Assembly: GCA_903847655.1 (NCBI GenBank)
Contig: CAINEG010000069.1
Span: forward strand, 1 to 14,958
Source: an uncultured Bacteroidota bacterium
Lineage (GTDB): Bacteria > Bacteroidota > Bacteroidia > Chitinophagales > Chitinophagaceae
Direction of reading: 5' to 3'
Length of the DNA stretch: 14,958 nucleotides
Part shown: in pieces, positions 14,843 to 14,958 of the stretch
Layout of the letters: the number at the start of each line of letters is the position of its first letter
How positions within the stretch are numbered: position 1 is the stretch's first letter
Made by a program: the position numbers and the translations under genes
The notes under the pieces: generated by a model
What the model was told of the DNA's origin: nothing
Database searches by the model: none
Seen by the model: only the letters and a program-made list of their open reading frames with translations

Positions 14843-14958
14843 TTAATGCTTATATACTTTTCCGTCTTTCATTACAAAGTCAACATTTTGTAAAGCGTTA
14901 ATGTCTTTAGTGGGATCTTTTTTTAAGGCAATGATATCCGCAAAACTACCTTCTTTGA
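14843..14958 (-). CDS. Amidohydrolase family protein, C-terminal fragment
   Basis: The reverse strand reads 37 codons from the window edge to a TAA at 14845-14843: KEGSFADIIALKKDPTKDIN, then ALQNVDFVMKDGKVYKH. This is the closing part of an imidazolonepropionase-like metal-dependent amidohydrolase: GSFADIIAL is the strand where the small beta-domain resumes (usually G-x-x-ADLVVL), and VxFVMKDGKVYK is the terminal hairpin. The metal-binding domain lies outside the window, so substrate and localisation cannot be given. It is convergent with the FucP-type transporter, with 79 bp between the stop codons; that gap shows no convincing terminator. Confidence 0.78.
   Translation of the reverse strand, partial: KEGSFADIIALKKDPTKDINALQNVDFVMKDGKVYKH

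Overview
The window looks like a chromosomal segment from an AT-rich member of the Bacteroidota, probably near Chitinophagaceae. The basis is protein character (a FucP-type sugar transporter, NIPSNAP proteins, a persulfide dioxygenase fused to two rhodanese domains, lipoproteins with a relaxed lipobox), the lack of clear Shine-Dalgarno sites, and two TAnnTTTG-type -7 elements. The lineage is inferred from protein style, not from a marker gene. There are nine complete protein genes plus two cut off by the window edges. I found no tRNA, rRNA, CRISPR array, insertion sequence or phage gene. No gap between genes exceeds 300 bases.

Region 1 (1-2600) is a sulfur-handling module. A YeeE/YedE-type transporter (cut by the left edge) and a TauE/SafE permease lie on the minus strand. 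Divergent from them is a metallo-beta-lactamase-fold persulfide dioxygenase-like protein with two rhodanese domains. The shared 174-bp promoter region holds a near-perfect Crp/Fnr-type site and a weaker copy, each about 50-55 bp from the start it faces. A hairpin terminator closes the dioxygenase gene.

Region 2 (2640-8539) has a two-gene operon: an exported Ntn-hydrolase acylase (penicillin acylase family), then a lipoprotein PQQ dehydrogenase with a cytochrome c domain inserted in its propeller. Facing it, only 10 bp away, is a predicted lipoprotein with an Asp-box, a likely beta-propeller of unknown substrate.

Region 3 (8682-12617) is a tripartite efflux operon: an EmrA/HlyD adaptor, an EmrB/QacA-type 14-helix antiporter and a TolC-type outer membrane channel. 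Its final stop codon overlaps the stop of a convergent gene.

Region 4 (12614-14958) has an exported tandem-NIPSNAP protein on the minus strand, a divergent FucP-family sugar/proton symporter, and the C-terminal end of an amidohydrolase running in from the right edge.

I see no single undescribed system that I can defend strongly. The best candidates for a second look are the regulatory DNA of the sulfur module (paired Crp/Fnr-like sites, and a compact double-palindrome promoter before yeeE), the pairing of an acylase with a PQQ/cytochrome dehydrogenase, and the unassigned Asp-box lipoprotein.
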